A stretch of DNA of 64,000 nucleotides from Amorphochlora amoebiformis (GCA_054601695.1 BAAHQB010000228.1:248001-312000); one strand, 5' to 3'. Shown: positions 26,291 through 40,753, counted from the stretch's first letter. Program-made: numbers and translations. Notes: a model not told the origin generated them from the sequence alone.

Positions 26291-26921
26291 GGTTTCTGTC
26301 GTTCCTGACAGCACGTCCGTGGAGGGCCCATCTGAAGATTCGGATGTGGAAAAAGAGAGGTATGAATTTGATTCCATTATTTTTAAAATCTTATGTTCTG
26401 GGACTTCAAAATATGTGAATAATATTCTTTCTTCTAAACATCACAGCGACGACCAGTTCATACTGCGCTACACGTCTGAGCAAAAGGATGCGAGCAAATT
26501 TCTGGCCAACTGTATCCTTTCCATCTTCGACCGCCTCGGTAGGAGCGTCCACGCGGTGCTGAAGAACTTAATGACCCCACGAAGGCGGACGAGACGCCGA
26601 ACCTCTTCGTGCCCCTTTCACTGTACGTCGTGATCATTCGCAGAATTTTTAATGGATTTAGCGGGTCGGAAGATACGCCTTGATGATTATGAAGTCTTCT
26701 AGATCCATAGGAGAGCTAACATGCAAAGAATTGTGCGCTGAGAGTACCTAGAAGCCTCGTGGGGCGATATCACAACCGCCGTCCAATCTACCCCCGATTA
26801 CCCCTTCAATATTCGCTACTCCAGGACCTCCAAGAACCTCAAGTGCATCTTCGTTGCAGTTTCTAAGAGAGCTAATGGCACCCTTGTCCTCAGTTACACC
26901 CAAAAGCTCAGGAAGATCGCA
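26289..26921 (+). CDS. Unrecognised gene of the inverted-repeat element
   Basis: ATG at 26289 overlaps the minus-strand ATG of the divergent gene (sequence CATG). Exon 1 ends at GAGAG|GTATGA (acidic, SVEGPSEDSDVEKE). Exon 2 starts after CACAG| at 26446 in matching phase and reads DDQFILRYTSEQKDASKFLA-NCILSIFDRL. A one-base frame break near 26568 is needed to reach LNDPTKADETPNLFVPLSLY, which ends with TGA. A separate terminal exon at about 26742-26921 reads YLEASWGDITTAVQSTPDYP and ends LRKIA-stop. No domain recognised. Either decayed or affected by an assembly indel. Confidence 0.45.
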
Positions 26922-27283
26922 TAACAGGTGCATGGAAAATTTGGAAATACTTGTGTACGTGTATGTAAATGTGTTTTTCATTCGGAGAACATGTCTGATA
27001 TAGGGTGCATTTTTTTAAAAACTGACTATAAATTTAACTTGCATCACAGAATGTACTAATCCTTTGCGGTTACAGGTATGCGCAACACCAAGAGCCTGAA
27101 GTACAGCGTGAGCTAACAGAACTTGCCAGAAAACTCTAGAACTATGATCATGAAAATAGTGAAATTTTAAGCCATTTATCAAGCCTGCTTGAGTCAATTA
27201 TCGATTTTTTGGGTCGACCGCTGTCGACCTTCCATGCGGTATGGAACTTGAACCTCCTAACATGACGTGGGCCCGGAGAATCA

Positions 27284-27319
27284 GCTGAAAATTTTCGTGA
27301 CCGGAAAGAGCTGGCTGTG
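27284..27319 (-). repeat. Right terminal inverted repeat
   Basis: Reverse complement reads CACAGCCAGCTCTTTCCGGT then CACGAAAATTTTCAGC, followed by TGATTCTCCGGG. Matches the left copy except for a 2-base A-run difference. Confidence 0.8.
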
Positions 27320-27348
27320 GTGTGTGTCTGGGCCGTGACGCATACCCA

Positions 27349-27390
<42 letters not shown>

Positions 27391-27479
27391 GTACATGTAC
27401 ATGCAATATCTAGAATATACATATACTAGATATATGTATAAATTGACGATATTAGAGCGCTTAATTTGGCTTTCAATCA

Positions 27480-27870
27480 TATACATATCAATATTTATCG
27501 GAGTCTGACCATAGTGAGACTAGTCCGGCCTGCCTTTCTCCAGTTTCCACTAGTTCTAGCTTTGCATTTCGGACAAGATCTAGTGCATGAGCATCTGACG
27601 GTATCCAAATGATGTTCCAGATGTTGCTGGAAGACTTTAGCTCTAGGCTAGTCTAGCTAGTTGTGTAACCTAGGATCATCGGGCAGAGGCGCAAGAAGAG
27701 TAGAGATACTTTGAATCATGATTATTAGTATAACATAACCGGCGATTCATCGATCAGGATATCATCTAGATCATTATCAAGTTATCCTCAGCCTGGAAAA
27801 AACAAATGGTCACGACCGCCGACTGCCACTGCAACACCTCAACTGATCATGAACATTGTCATTGAATATA
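27480..27870. repeat. CTAG-rich flank, right of the inverted-repeat element
   Basis: About eleven CTAG in 390 bases, including a dense CTCTAGGCTAGTCTAGCTAG cluster. Mirrors the CTAG-rich left flank. Confidence 0.5.
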
Positions 27871-28500
27871 TATCATTGAGTATATAATATGCCGTAAATA
27901 ATATATAATATATAATGTATATATGTATATATATATATATAATTATATATATACATATACATTTATATAAATATATATACATATATAATTATATATATAT
28001 CTCATGTATGAATGTATTGTTGATATGTAATACAAATATACATTTTTAAATATAATCGAAGTTTATATAATATATACATATATATATATATATATAGTAC
28101 AAATGTATAAATATAAGTGTATATATATATATATATTATATATACATATACATATATATGTATATGTATATATACATATATATATGAATATTTATGTGTA
28201 ATATTCATTTATGTGCTTAATAAATATATATACATATACATATATACATAATTGAATACATACATGCATGTAAGTTTTTAAGATCCAAGAAAACATTGAG
28301 GGGGACAGTTTCCTCCAGTACATGTATTTACCAACAAAATCAAACTTACAACCATCTACATAAATGTAACATTACATAAGTACAATGTGCATTCCGTACA
28401 TTTACATACATATACATATTTATAGAAAAAAAAGTTTATTGACACATAAATGTACTAGACGTATGTATGTATGCTATGTATAAGTTATATACTTCTTTAG
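27870..28500. other. AT-rich non-coding DNA
   Basis: TA arrays and AT-rich sequence; no exon recognised. A possible plus-strand frame at 28508-28640 (SDVGIVNGSPGLDSFKIRLD) lacks convincing splice borders. Confidence 0.35.
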
Positions 28501-28626
28501 TATCTTTTTGCAACGGTTGTCGGACGTTGGTATTGTAAATGGTAGTCCAGGATTAGATTCGTTTAAAATCCGTTTGGATTATGGAAAACTCATTCAAGAA
28601 ATCTCAAGGAACTTAATTTCTCGAGC

Positions 28627-30660
<2,034 letters not shown>

Positions 30661-30748
30661 ACACATTTATTGTTCATTTACGTGCATTATTGTGTGTATA
30701 GGGGGAATATAGCGCCAGGGCTAGGGCAGAGACGAGTATTGGAGAGGT

Positions 30749-31063
30749 ATGCATCTGAAGCTCATCCTTCTCCACCTCGAAACCACGGTTTCACAGCTGT
30801 GCAACATTCCCTCGCAGGTAAACCTTTTCTGCCGGGGGTTCGCAGGTTAATTGGTGACGGCGAGATCGAGAATCAAAGGTGTGAAAGCGTATACGTGACT
30901 CGAGACTCCAGAAATTGAGAGGCCCTTCCTTCGCGGGTGTCGCGAGTCGAAAACAGTTCTCTATGTTTATATTTTCTGCAGGGATATTCCAAATGCGTCG
31001 GAGTCCGGCGGGACTTCAGCGAGAGCTAGCGGCCAGAGCTGCCTTGTGCGATTTTTTCCCCGG
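30749..31063 (+). pseudogene. N-terminal exons of a second ANF/ligand-binding receptor (paralogue of the 47201 gene)
   Basis: Exon 30749-30845 (ATG, hydrophobic [20 protein letters not shown]) aligns with the first exon of the 47201 gene (SQLC..IP). Exon 30982-31063 is 82 bases, the same length and phase as its counterpart 47438-47519, and reads [20 protein letters not shown]. This is the first strand and helix of the ANF-receptor ligand-binding fold. Downstream, the expected third exon (after TCGCAG|ATAGCC) meets a stop in the required frame, and none of the later receptor exons is found before 47 kb. So this is most likely a truncated copy. A chimeric gene using the downstream proline-rich exons is an alternative. 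Confidence 0.6.
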
Positions 31064-31593
31064 GTACCAACTTACTCCCAATCCTTCGTCCCGTCGGTCT
31101 CGAGCCCTCAGCCCTCGCAGATAGCCTCATTGACAATTGCCAATCGACGCATTCGGCATATGGTTAGTGTTCCCCTGTACCACGGGCTAGTGAACATTCG
31201 CCTAAAAGGGGAATATATCGGAATCTATAATAATTCGGTCCTTTCACGCCTTCCGAGCGACCTCGATGCACCGGACAGAGGGCGCTCCGGTCATGCAAAC
31301 TATATCAAATCCAACTACAGATGTTTCTGGCAGGGACTCTCTTGAAAGCGGTCGAAAGGCCTCTCTGTGCTCTCGGGAAGAAATTAAGTATATTCTCAAT
31401 TTTTATCGCGAACAAATGTAAACCAATGTATCCACAAGACGACGACTCATGTCGCGAACAGCTAAACCCCTTCCCGCGAAACTAATATAACACCGGTAAC
31501 CTAGGCGGATGCATTGTGGCAGGTGAGCACAACGCGTAGATTCGAAATCCCACGGACATAATTCATAGTGCTGAATGGTGTTATGTCTGTCAG

Positions 31594-32171
31594 GTCTGCC
31601 GAAAACCCGTCGCCATCTATGAGTTCATTTAGGTTCAACGCCTCTGCCCCAAGGCAGCATATGACTCATGGGTTTTTCTCAACTGATCGAAATACAAGTA
31701 GGCCTCAGACAAATCGGCCAACAGGGTCTACCTTAAGACCCCCCAACGCACAGTAAGTTTGAACCGTATTTTCGCCTATTGTTTCGGCCATGCCGTATCC
31801 ACCTCAGGCCGGACTACCAAAGCCGAAGCAGAAGCATCACCATGAATATCCCCAACACTATATCCGAAAGACAAACCCAGCACCAATACCATTACGCACA
31901 CGTGAACACACCGTCTGGCGACGGAGTTGCTCTCACTCCCAAAACACAAGATTTCAAAGATGCCATCAGGCCTCGGGTTTCCATTCCCAAAACGATTGGC
32001 TCCAGTGCCAACCACACGCACCCGTACCAACCGGGACGTACTCATCCATATTACCCCCCATCTCGATTTCACTATATGCCGACATGGCAGTCTACAATTC
32101 AGCATCAACCCTTCTCTCAGTCTCAGGTTTCATCTCAGCCCCATCCTCCAATTTCAGTCTTCATCTCATAA
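31594..32171 (+). CDS. Gln/His/Pro-rich protein, C-terminal two exons
   Basis: Exon 31594-31752 (acceptor TGTCAG|, strong donor CA|GTAAGT) reads into exon 31808-32171 (acceptor CCTCAG|, stop TAA) in matching phase. The first part is Ser/Pro/Arg-rich (SAENPSPSMSSFRFNASAPR). The second has QTQHQYHYAHVNTPSGDGVA and a His/Pro/Tyr/Gln-rich end (HPYQPGRTHPYYPPSRFHYM). It looks intrinsically disordered. The upstream exons and start are unknown; it may or may not belong with the receptor fragment just upstream. No family recognised. Confidence 0.5.
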
Positions 32172-32339
32172 TTGTCATTATTCTATTCTCTTATCCATGC
32201 AGCCATATCAACCTTCAACCCTCAAGCCGCGACTCCCGTCTGATAGTCATCCAAGACCTCGAGTAACAACATCATCAGTAGACTCAATATACACTTTTAT
32301 ACCTGCAGAAGTACTATAAATATATATTTACATCTTGAA

Positions 32340-32346
32340 TATGTAA

Positions 32347-32388
<42 letters not shown>

Positions 32389-32580
32389 ATATTACAGTCA
32401 TTTTATACAATATAGACTGCCCTAGATATCTTGTTAGACAGTGACAGATAAACGGCGCCCAACAACGAATTTGAGCTCATCTTATGCTCCAGTGACATCT
32501 CCTAGATCTCGGTGCAAGTGGAAAACACCTTCTACTGGTTTCATAATCCTCCATCTCCTAGCAGTCTAACCTAACAAATC
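32340..32580. other. Non-coding, short TA array
   Basis: TA array at 32351-32384, then mixed sequence without a supported exon. Confidence 0.4.
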
Positions 32581-32668
32581 AAGCATAATTCAGCTGCCAT
32601 TATCAGATTAGACAACCCTAAAAGGCCCAATAACTGGTGTACCGCGCTAACAGTAAATCTCTTAAAAT

Positions 32669-33745
<1,077 letters not shown>

Positions 33746-33763
33746 GAATATTAGATACATATG

Positions 33764-33795
<32 letters not shown>

Positions 33796-33813
33796 CACGT
33801 AATAATACATTAT

Positions 33814-33847
<34 letters not shown>

Positions 33848-33941
33848 ATACTACATATATATATATATATATATGTATACGTAATAATACATTACATATA
33901 TACCAACTTAAATATATACATGTAATTATATACATATTTAC

Positions 33942-34005
<64 letters not shown>

Positions 34006-34159
34006 TGTATACAAATGTATATGTACATATTTACAAATACATACATTTATATTAATATACATACGTATACATAAAAAAAAAATCACCTAAACTTTTTCCT
34101 CTCCACGATATATTAGGACTCCAATGCTATTATTTATAATGCTTCCATAATTGTGGGAG

Positions 34160-34315
34160 ATTCTCGGACAAAAGCAAGAAATAAAAAGCGTGAGCGGCAG
34201 CGACAGCGCCAGCAACAGCGAAAAAGACATCGACAACGCCGACAGCACGAGCGAGAGCGACTGCAACACTTCGATCGACGACAACCAGTTCTACAGCGAT
34301 TGAAAAAAAATTCCG
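34160..34315 (+). other. Candidate exon, basic Arg/Gln-rich or acidic Ser/Asp-rich frame
   Basis: Acceptor GGGAG| at 34159 and a strong donor TTCCG|GTAAGC. One frame is open to the donor and highly basic (KKRERQRQRQQQRKRHRQRR). Another has strongly C-ending codons and reads SVSGSDSASNSEKDIDNADS but stops at 34303. The donor favours the basic frame, the codon pattern the acidic one. Not resolvable by eye. Confidence 0.4.
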
Positions 34316-34439
34316 GTAAGCTTACAACGAGCATGGGGGGGCTTGATTGCGATGGGGACAGTACTCAGTGTCCTCACATTTATCTTGTCTCCTGAATTAT
34401 GCATCGTACGTATTCATCTTATTTACATGAACAAATTTT

Positions 34440-34680
34440 AGATATTTGCATATTAGTACGGAGAGATTCACTAACAACGCATGTTGGTCTACACCCGCGA
34501 CCCCTTCCAAGCACTCCTCCCCCGTCTGCCTCGTATCCTCTTTTCAATTCTCGAAGTCCTCCTCCTCCTCCTCCTCCTCCTCCTCCTTCTCCTCCAATCC
34601 TTGATCCTCCGATGCTACCTCCTCCTCCATTCCCCCCTCCTTCCATCCCGCGGACCAACCAACAATGTGGACCAGATGGT
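34440..34680 (+). other. Candidate proline-rich exon
   Basis: Plus-strand frame [17 protein letters not shown] followed by a run of about ten Pro from a (CCT)n tract at 34557-34592, then [20 protein letters not shown]. This is typical of SH3/WW/profilin-binding linkers. Exon borders are not certain. Confidence 0.45.
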
Positions 34681-34689
34681 TGCAGATAT

Positions 34690-34692
34690 ATA

Positions 34693-34750
<58 letters not shown>

Positions 34751-34948
34751 AATATATACGTATGTGTACATCACTATACGAACAATAAGCATTGTAAATT
34801 CTTATGAACGCAATTTTGTACAATATCGTCGATAAATATTGTGGGTTGTACGTATATGTATATGTATACATATCTATATATATATATATATATATATTGT
34901 ATATACATATATATATAATATATAAATATATATATGTGTGTGTGTGTG

Positions 34949-35045
<97 letters not shown>

Positions 35046-35120
35046 TATATTATATGTATATAGAGTTAAATCTGCATAAGTATGTAAAAAAATACAGGTA
35101 TGTATGTATGTAATTTAAAC

Positions 35121-35179
<59 letters not shown>

Positions 35180-35199
35180 GTTAATATTTCACATGTATA

Positions 35200-35262
<63 letters not shown>

Positions 35263-35313
35263 ATTATGTGTATATATATGTACATGTACTAAACATATAT
35301 ACTAGATATATAC

Positions 35314-35354
<41 letters not shown>

Positions 35355-35434
35355 TATATATATACTACTACTACTACTACTACTACTACTATGATATATA
35401 CACATATAAATATATATAATATATATACATGTAC

Positions 35435-35465
<31 letters not shown>

Positions 35466-35492
35466 ATATACATATGTGAATATGTGTGCATT

Positions 35493-35546
<54 letters not shown>

Positions 35547-35580
35547 TATACATACATACATATACATACATATACATATG
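34690..35580. repeat. (TA)n block with (ACT)n
   Basis: TA arrays with a trinucleotide array of about nine ACT units at 35366-35391. No gene. Confidence 0.75.
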
Positions 35581-35615
35581 TGTGCGTGTACGAAAACTAT
35601 CAGGCTTGGGGTTAG

Positions 35616-36082
35616 AAGTATCAAGGGGGTCGTCCGTGTCGACGGTGACGGTTTATCCATCCACGTTACCACCACCCCAGCGTCAAACCCCAAATTGCAA
35701 TTTGGTTATACAGAGATCACAATACAGAGCCTTGCAAGCGGGTTTAAGGACTCAAGGACCCCCCATGGTACCGTCCAGAGCGCCATTCTTGACGCCAAAC
35801 TGCACAATCATCCCCGTGAGACAAGGTACCCTAAGTAGACCCTGGCAACCCCCTCCCCCACATCCCCCTGCCGGACCTTTCCCACCTCCACCCGCGAGAC
35901 AAGGTACCCTAGGTAGACCCTGGCACCCACATTCTCCTGCCGGACCTTTCCCACCACCACCCGCGATCGCCACGCATCGTGAAGTTTCGGGAGTGATGTA
36001 TTGGCCTAGCAGAGGTGCAACGCATAGGGTCACGTATACCGGCGAAACTCATCACCAGCCTCGGGTCAGGGGTGCCAAGTGA
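35616..36082 (+). CDS. Proline-rich C-terminal exon
   Basis: Acceptor GGGGTTAG| at 35615, stop TGA at 36080-36082. The protein is Pro/Arg/Gln-rich, with a tandem ~25-residue repeat: RQGTLSRPW...[10 protein letters not shown] and again RQGTLGRPW...[10 protein letters not shown]. The tail is [16 protein letters not shown]. It may be the last exon of the gene containing 34160 and 34440. A second overlapping frame stops at 35838, so the chosen frame is the one open to the end. No family recognised. Confidence 0.45.
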
Positions 36083-36099
36083 TCGGAAATATTGATCCG

Positions 36100-36550
36100 G
36101 ACCTCCGGGGGACCTCAGACCCGATTTTAGCCTTTTACTAGTTCTACACTAGTCCATCTCAGGGATCTGCAGTACTCAGGTGCTCAAGCTCTAGAAGCTC
36201 TAGAAGCTATTTTGCTACCGGCATCCAATGAATGAACCCCGTTTGTAAGTGTACCGTGTACTACCGTAACATTACTAGAGTGTTATGGAGAGTAATCCAT
36301 ATACTCTAGATATACTCTGGATACTAGATACAGGTCAACCGGCCCGTACGTAAAATCGGATACCAAATACAATGGCTGGAATGCGGTTTCGGAACTCAGT
36401 TGTAGTCGTGACGTAGTCGTATTCGATTCGAATGAATAGTTTGCTCTTTTGGCTGGAACTATAGTAGCTAGGAAATTATTCGAATACAAGTATTTTCAGT
36501 CACAATGATTTGTAACATTTGTTTGGCAAGTATTCGTCAGTTATCATGCA
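36100..36550. repeat. CTAG-rich spacer (left outer flank of a gene island)
   Basis: About ten CTAG, including CTCTAGAAGCTCTAGAAGC and TACTCTAGATATACTCTGG. Non-coding. Confidence 0.5.
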
Positions 36551-36563
36551 ATGATTACATTTA

Positions 36564-36599
<36 letters not shown>

Positions 36600-36605
<6 letters not shown>

Positions 36606-37010
36606 ACCAATACTATTCGTAAGTGCTATCTGGTATTCTAGGTATTCGATCGAATACTAGTCTAGTAGTATTCGAAAAGTACTATTCAAGTTAGTGTTTT
36701 TAATAGATCGAATTATTCGAATTATGTATTCGAATAATTCTGTTAATAAATTCGAATTCGAATAATTCTATTAATTATATATTTTAAAATTCTAATAAAG
36801 GAAAAATTATTCGAATAATTCTTAAAAAAAATTCATAATTCGAATAAATTCTGCTATATCTAGATATATATATACGAAACTGAAATTCGAGTAATTCTAC
36901 GAATAATTCGAATAATCATTATTCTATTAAGAAATTGAAATTCGAATAATTCCACGAAAAAATATTCATTATTTTAACGTCGAATTTGAATATATGTCTT
37001 ATACTTTAGC
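36600..37010. repeat. ATTCGAATAATTC-rich degenerate palindromic tract (left)
   Basis: About a dozen copies of ATTCGAAT/TTCGAATAATTC variants in 400 bases, AT-rich and self-complementary, without a fixed period. Mirrors 38690-39060. Confidence 0.65.
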
Positions 37011-37110
37011 GCCGAGTCAACATTCCAATGATAATTCTAGTTACACCAGTTGGTGCCACAGCCAATCAATTTTTGAGCATGCATTCAAGTAAATAATTGC
37101 ACTTAGTAAA

Positions 37111-37829
37111 TCACTCCCAATCCTGTTTCGGCGCCCGCTTTTCGGCGCCCACCCCCCAAGAACCCACACTTCGAACAAGTTCGCTCGCTCTCCGTGCTTG
37201 TGGCATGGACTCCCAGATACACTCTGCCAACTTGAGAGAGAATTGGGAAAGCGTTGCGATTATCCCGCACCATTTGAGGGGATCCACTCTATTCGAAACA
37301 TCCCAGGAACGATATTTTTGGATTTCCGACGTGATCATCTCACTAGCGGCTGGGGTATTGGAAGTGTAAATTACTGTGTAATCGTCCTCCAAACTCAACA
37401 GACCGCCTATGTATACGTACACATTTAGGTGTGGTACTTCCACACACATGTGACACATGTACATACATTTCCATTCTTATGTGAGCATAATGCATACATA
37501 ATATGTCAATGTGTGTGTACATGTGTAACACATTTTTTATATAAATGTATGTATATATATATATATGTAATATATATATATATATATAGGTGTGTGTGTG
37601 TGTGTATGTGTATATATATGATGTATGTATATATGTACATGTATGTATGTGTGTACTACATGTAAATGTATGTATATTACACCTATGAAAATTACACCTA
37701 TGAAAATGCGTTCACAAACATTCATTTTTGTGTAAATAATATATATATGTATATGCGTGTGTGTGTGCGTTTGGGTGTATATGTGTATTTTATGCATGTG
37801 CAATATGTGTACTGTTCAACATATATATA

Positions 37830-37893
<64 letters not shown>

Positions 37894-37944
37894 GAGTATT
37901 ACACACGATTCTATATAATACATATTCACATACACAAATATAAT

Positions 37945-38009
<65 letters not shown>

Positions 38010-38011
38010 AT

Positions 38012-38064
<53 letters not shown>

Positions 38065-38462
38065 TGATAAACAAAAACATTTGCATCACAAAAATACACA
38101 TATAAAATTTACCATCGCTTTCACTTTTCTCCTCTGACATGTCTTCCTTAGATTGGCTGTTCCCGATATCCATCGAGCTCGCTGCTGTCCTCACCACGTC
38201 AGAGAGAGAGTCCCAAACCCCCAATCTAGCAGCGGTATCGGGAAGAAAAGACAAAAGACTGGAAGTTTGGAAGCTCTGGTGCATTTTGAGACTCTCCCCC
38301 TTCCTCACCTGATGCCTGCCCCCCTTCCTGATCAAGGGCCTCGCGCGCTGCAGGCATTGCGTCGGGGGGAATGGCGGGCTCGATGTCCATGTTTTGGTGC
38401 CGGTCACCCTGTGGAGTCAGCACAGCAGTGAAGTCCTGTCGGAATCTACCGAACGCTAACAA
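37111..38462 (-). CDS. Unrecognised two-exon gene in a repeat-flanked island
   Basis: Exon 38113-38462 (acceptor GTGACAG|TTG, donor GATG|GTAAAT) begins LLAFGRFRQDFTAVLTPQGD, then an acidic Gly/Glu/Gln segment. A one-base shift in a T run near 38240 is needed to continue into ARLGVWDSLSDVVRTAASSM and a Ser/Glu/Lys stretch. The 1-base overhang joins exon 37111-37349: ASEMITSEIQKYRSWDVSNR, then PLKWCGIIATLSQFSLKLAE, ending KRAPKQDWE-stop. The 5' end is not found. The frame shift is either decay or a homopolymer assembly error. The gene sits between symmetric ATTCGAAT-rich and CTAG-rich tracts. No known family. Confidence 0.5.
37550..38080. repeat. (TA)n/(TG)n intron
   Basis: Intron of the island gene: TG and TA arrays, the longest at 37838-37890 and 38020-38061, and a duplicated TATGAAAATTACACC at 37676-37704. 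Confidence 0.8.
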
Positions 38463-38689
38463 CTGTCACTTGGAATTGTCACATGCCACCGACAAATTCT
38501 TGAAGGTTATGGGTTCCGGGGGTTTCTGTGATACCGATAACTGGATTCCGACGGACGCACCGCCGGCTACCGTTCCCACGACTCCCACCTACTCCGATAT
38601 GTATATATATTATGCGAAATAATCAAAACTAATTGTAAATTTGTAACCCCGCACCAGCCGAGTTTTATTTTTTTTTTTGTTGTAATGAA

Positions 38690-39060
38690 ACAATTTTACC
38701 TAAAGCTATCATTTCTACTAATAGAATAATGATTATTCTACAGAATAATGATTATTCTCTAGAATAATGATTATTCTATAGAATAATGATTATTCGAAAG
38801 TTAATAGAATTATTCGAATAATTCTGAATAATGTCGTAATTCTATAACGAATAATTACGAATAATTCTACTATAAGAAATCATTATATATTCGAATAATG
38901 AAGTAGAATATTGAGTTTGAGAAAATTGAATTCGAATAATTCTATGAATTATTCGAATAGCATTATTTCGAAATTCTAGAATAATTTTATACGTATTCCT
39001 TAGATACTATTCTCTAGATTCTAGTATTCGACTAGTTCGAATATGCTAGATATGATATTT
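38690..39060. repeat. ATTCGAATAATTC-rich degenerate palindromic tract (right)
   Basis: Opens with four tandem ~22 bp units of GAATAATGATTATTCTNTA, then scattered ATTCGAATAATTC variants. Mirrors 36600-37010. Confidence 0.65.
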
Positions 39061-39400
39061 TGGCATAAGCCTTAGACTGGCCCTTCAGCCCTTAGTCTGT
39101 AAGCATTTGAATCATGATCGAATAACGCCGAAATTTCTAGAATTAATTTGCAAAAGTCTAGAATTCGAAAGCGGTATCCTCAGCTAGCTAGCTATATGAT
39201 TCATGAATATAAGTACTGATATGAAATTACTAATACAATTCGAATGAGTAGATTGTATACTTGCAATTGTCCAGATCTACTACTTACTATTACTCGGTTG
39301 TGCGGCCGGTCCAAAGTTGGTTGTATCATTGTGCATGATCTGGAACTCTCCAGTTCCTCATCCTACTGCTGTCGAGTTCCTACACACTAGACATCCTCGA
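39060..39400. repeat. CTAG-containing spacer (right outer flank)
   Basis: TTCTAGAATT, TCTAGAATTC and CAGCTAGCTAGCTAT among non-coding sequence. Pairs with the 36100-36550 spacer. Confidence 0.45.
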
Positions 39401-39429
39401 CGTCGCCTGGGGACTGAAACAAAGTTAAA

Positions 39430-39467
39430 TTAACATGATATATATATATATATATAAATCTGCACAT

Positions 39468-39510
<43 letters not shown>

Positions 39511-39646
39511 CTGCATATATATATATATATATATCTATAAATGTATATATATATATATATATATATTAGAATATTTTTCTGCTTGTACTTATGTACATGT
39601 AGTACACGTTCATAAAAAAACGTATACCTGTATGTATGTATATACA

Positions 39647-39691
<45 letters not shown>

Positions 39692-39830
39692 ATATATATA
39701 ATATGTACATATATATGTATATACATATCATATGTATATATTTACATAAAATGTTGTCGCAGTCTATTCTTATTTAATACTTATCTAACTCATGAATGTA
39801 TATGTATATGTATATATACATTTGTATTTT
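39430..39830. repeat. (TA)n block
   Basis: TA arrays around two near-identical ~50 bp segments with TATAAATCTGCA. No gene. Confidence 0.7.
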
Positions 39831-40075
39831 TAAGGGTGTTTACATGTAGATTTAGTACAAAGCTATTACATAATGTGTGTTGTTTGATTCCATTGTATCT
39901 AGTTATAGTGCGTTTTGGTGATGTTTTTACGTTTTCTGGGGGACAGAATGCTAATCGAAGTCTTTTGATCGGCCTCTGGATGAATTTAGGCAACTTCACC
40001 GCAGCGTAATATTGATAGAACCCAATCACTATGAGGTTAACCCTGTTTTCGAGAGGGGGGGCAAGACATTCAAGG

Positions 40076-40502
40076 TCATATATATTCATTCGAATTAGCG
40101 TGGTGTACACGTGCCATTCGTTCGTTCAAGGTAGCGAGCGAGACATAACGTAGGATTTGGTTCGGATACCAGAACGTGAAGTCTGAAAAAGCGTCGTAGG
40201 AGGACGCTTCTTCATCGATAACCTTGGAGTATTTTTCCCTGTTTGTGGCACCAACAGGAATGTTTGTTTGTTACATGAAAAGTCGTTTTATAAATGATAT
40301 TATTCAGTACGCTCCGCGGATGGGTTGGGTGTACCTTGATTGAATCTGAGTAACAACGTACGATAGCAGCGCTGTGTTCATACACAGGTACGTGATTTTC
40401 CAAAGAGCTTGAATTGTGTGTTAGATCGGTGGTCTTACCAATAGACACCAGTAGGCAAACAAGAGGAACCAGTATCACCATGTGAGAGATGCGCCGGAGC
40501 AT
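40076..40502 (-). CDS. Small membrane-anchored or secreted protein
   Basis: ATG at 40502. Exons 40439-40502, 40335-40371 and 40076-40238 (stop TGA) are all phase-matched with GT-AG borders. The first two encode a long hydrophobic N-terminal segment (MVILVPLVCLLVSI then ALLSYVVTQ), a signal peptide or single membrane anchor. The rest is EKYSKVIDEEASSYDAFSDF then TFWYPNQILRYVSLATLNER, about 88 residues in all. Downstream, [14 protein letters not shown] (around 40000-40045, after an acceptor) could be a further exon if a donor lies in the third exon. No family recognised. Confidence 0.55.
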
Positions 40503-40548
40503 GCGCTTGGCCTATGGAATTATTTTGCTATCAAACCAGTATATATGA

Positions 40549-40653
<105 letters not shown>

Positions 40654-40753
40654 TCTATATATGTATTTTTAATGCAATATGTATAAAATATGCATGTGTG
40701 GGGATAAGTAGTTGCGGGACCTTCCTCCGTTCCTTGATGCGTTTTTTATGCAG

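Larger units (their letters stand above)
24087..27319. mobile_element. 3.23 kb element bounded by 36-38 bp terminal inverted repeats
   Basis: Left end 24087-24124 begins CACAGCCAGCTCTTTCCGGT, and the right end 27284-27319 is its reverse complement. The only difference is two A residues in an A run. Between the ends are two divergent multi-exon genes (minus 24153-26290, plus 26289-26921). The right-hand gene stops well short of the right repeat and the left-hand gene stops 29 bases from the left repeat. No target-site duplication is obvious. Structure fits a DNA transposon or other integrated element. No known transposase motif was recognised in the genes, so the class is open. Confidence 0.6.

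Noticed and set aside
26529-26554. A 26-base intron (GTAGGAGCG...CTGAAG) in the element's plus-strand gene
   Set aside because: It would restore frame, but it is far shorter than any other intron here; a one-base indel is the simpler explanation.
31776-32108. Minus-strand protein over the Gln/His/Pro-rich exons
   Set aside because: The plus-strand frame has matched donor/acceptor phases and a proper stop; the minus frame has no splice support.
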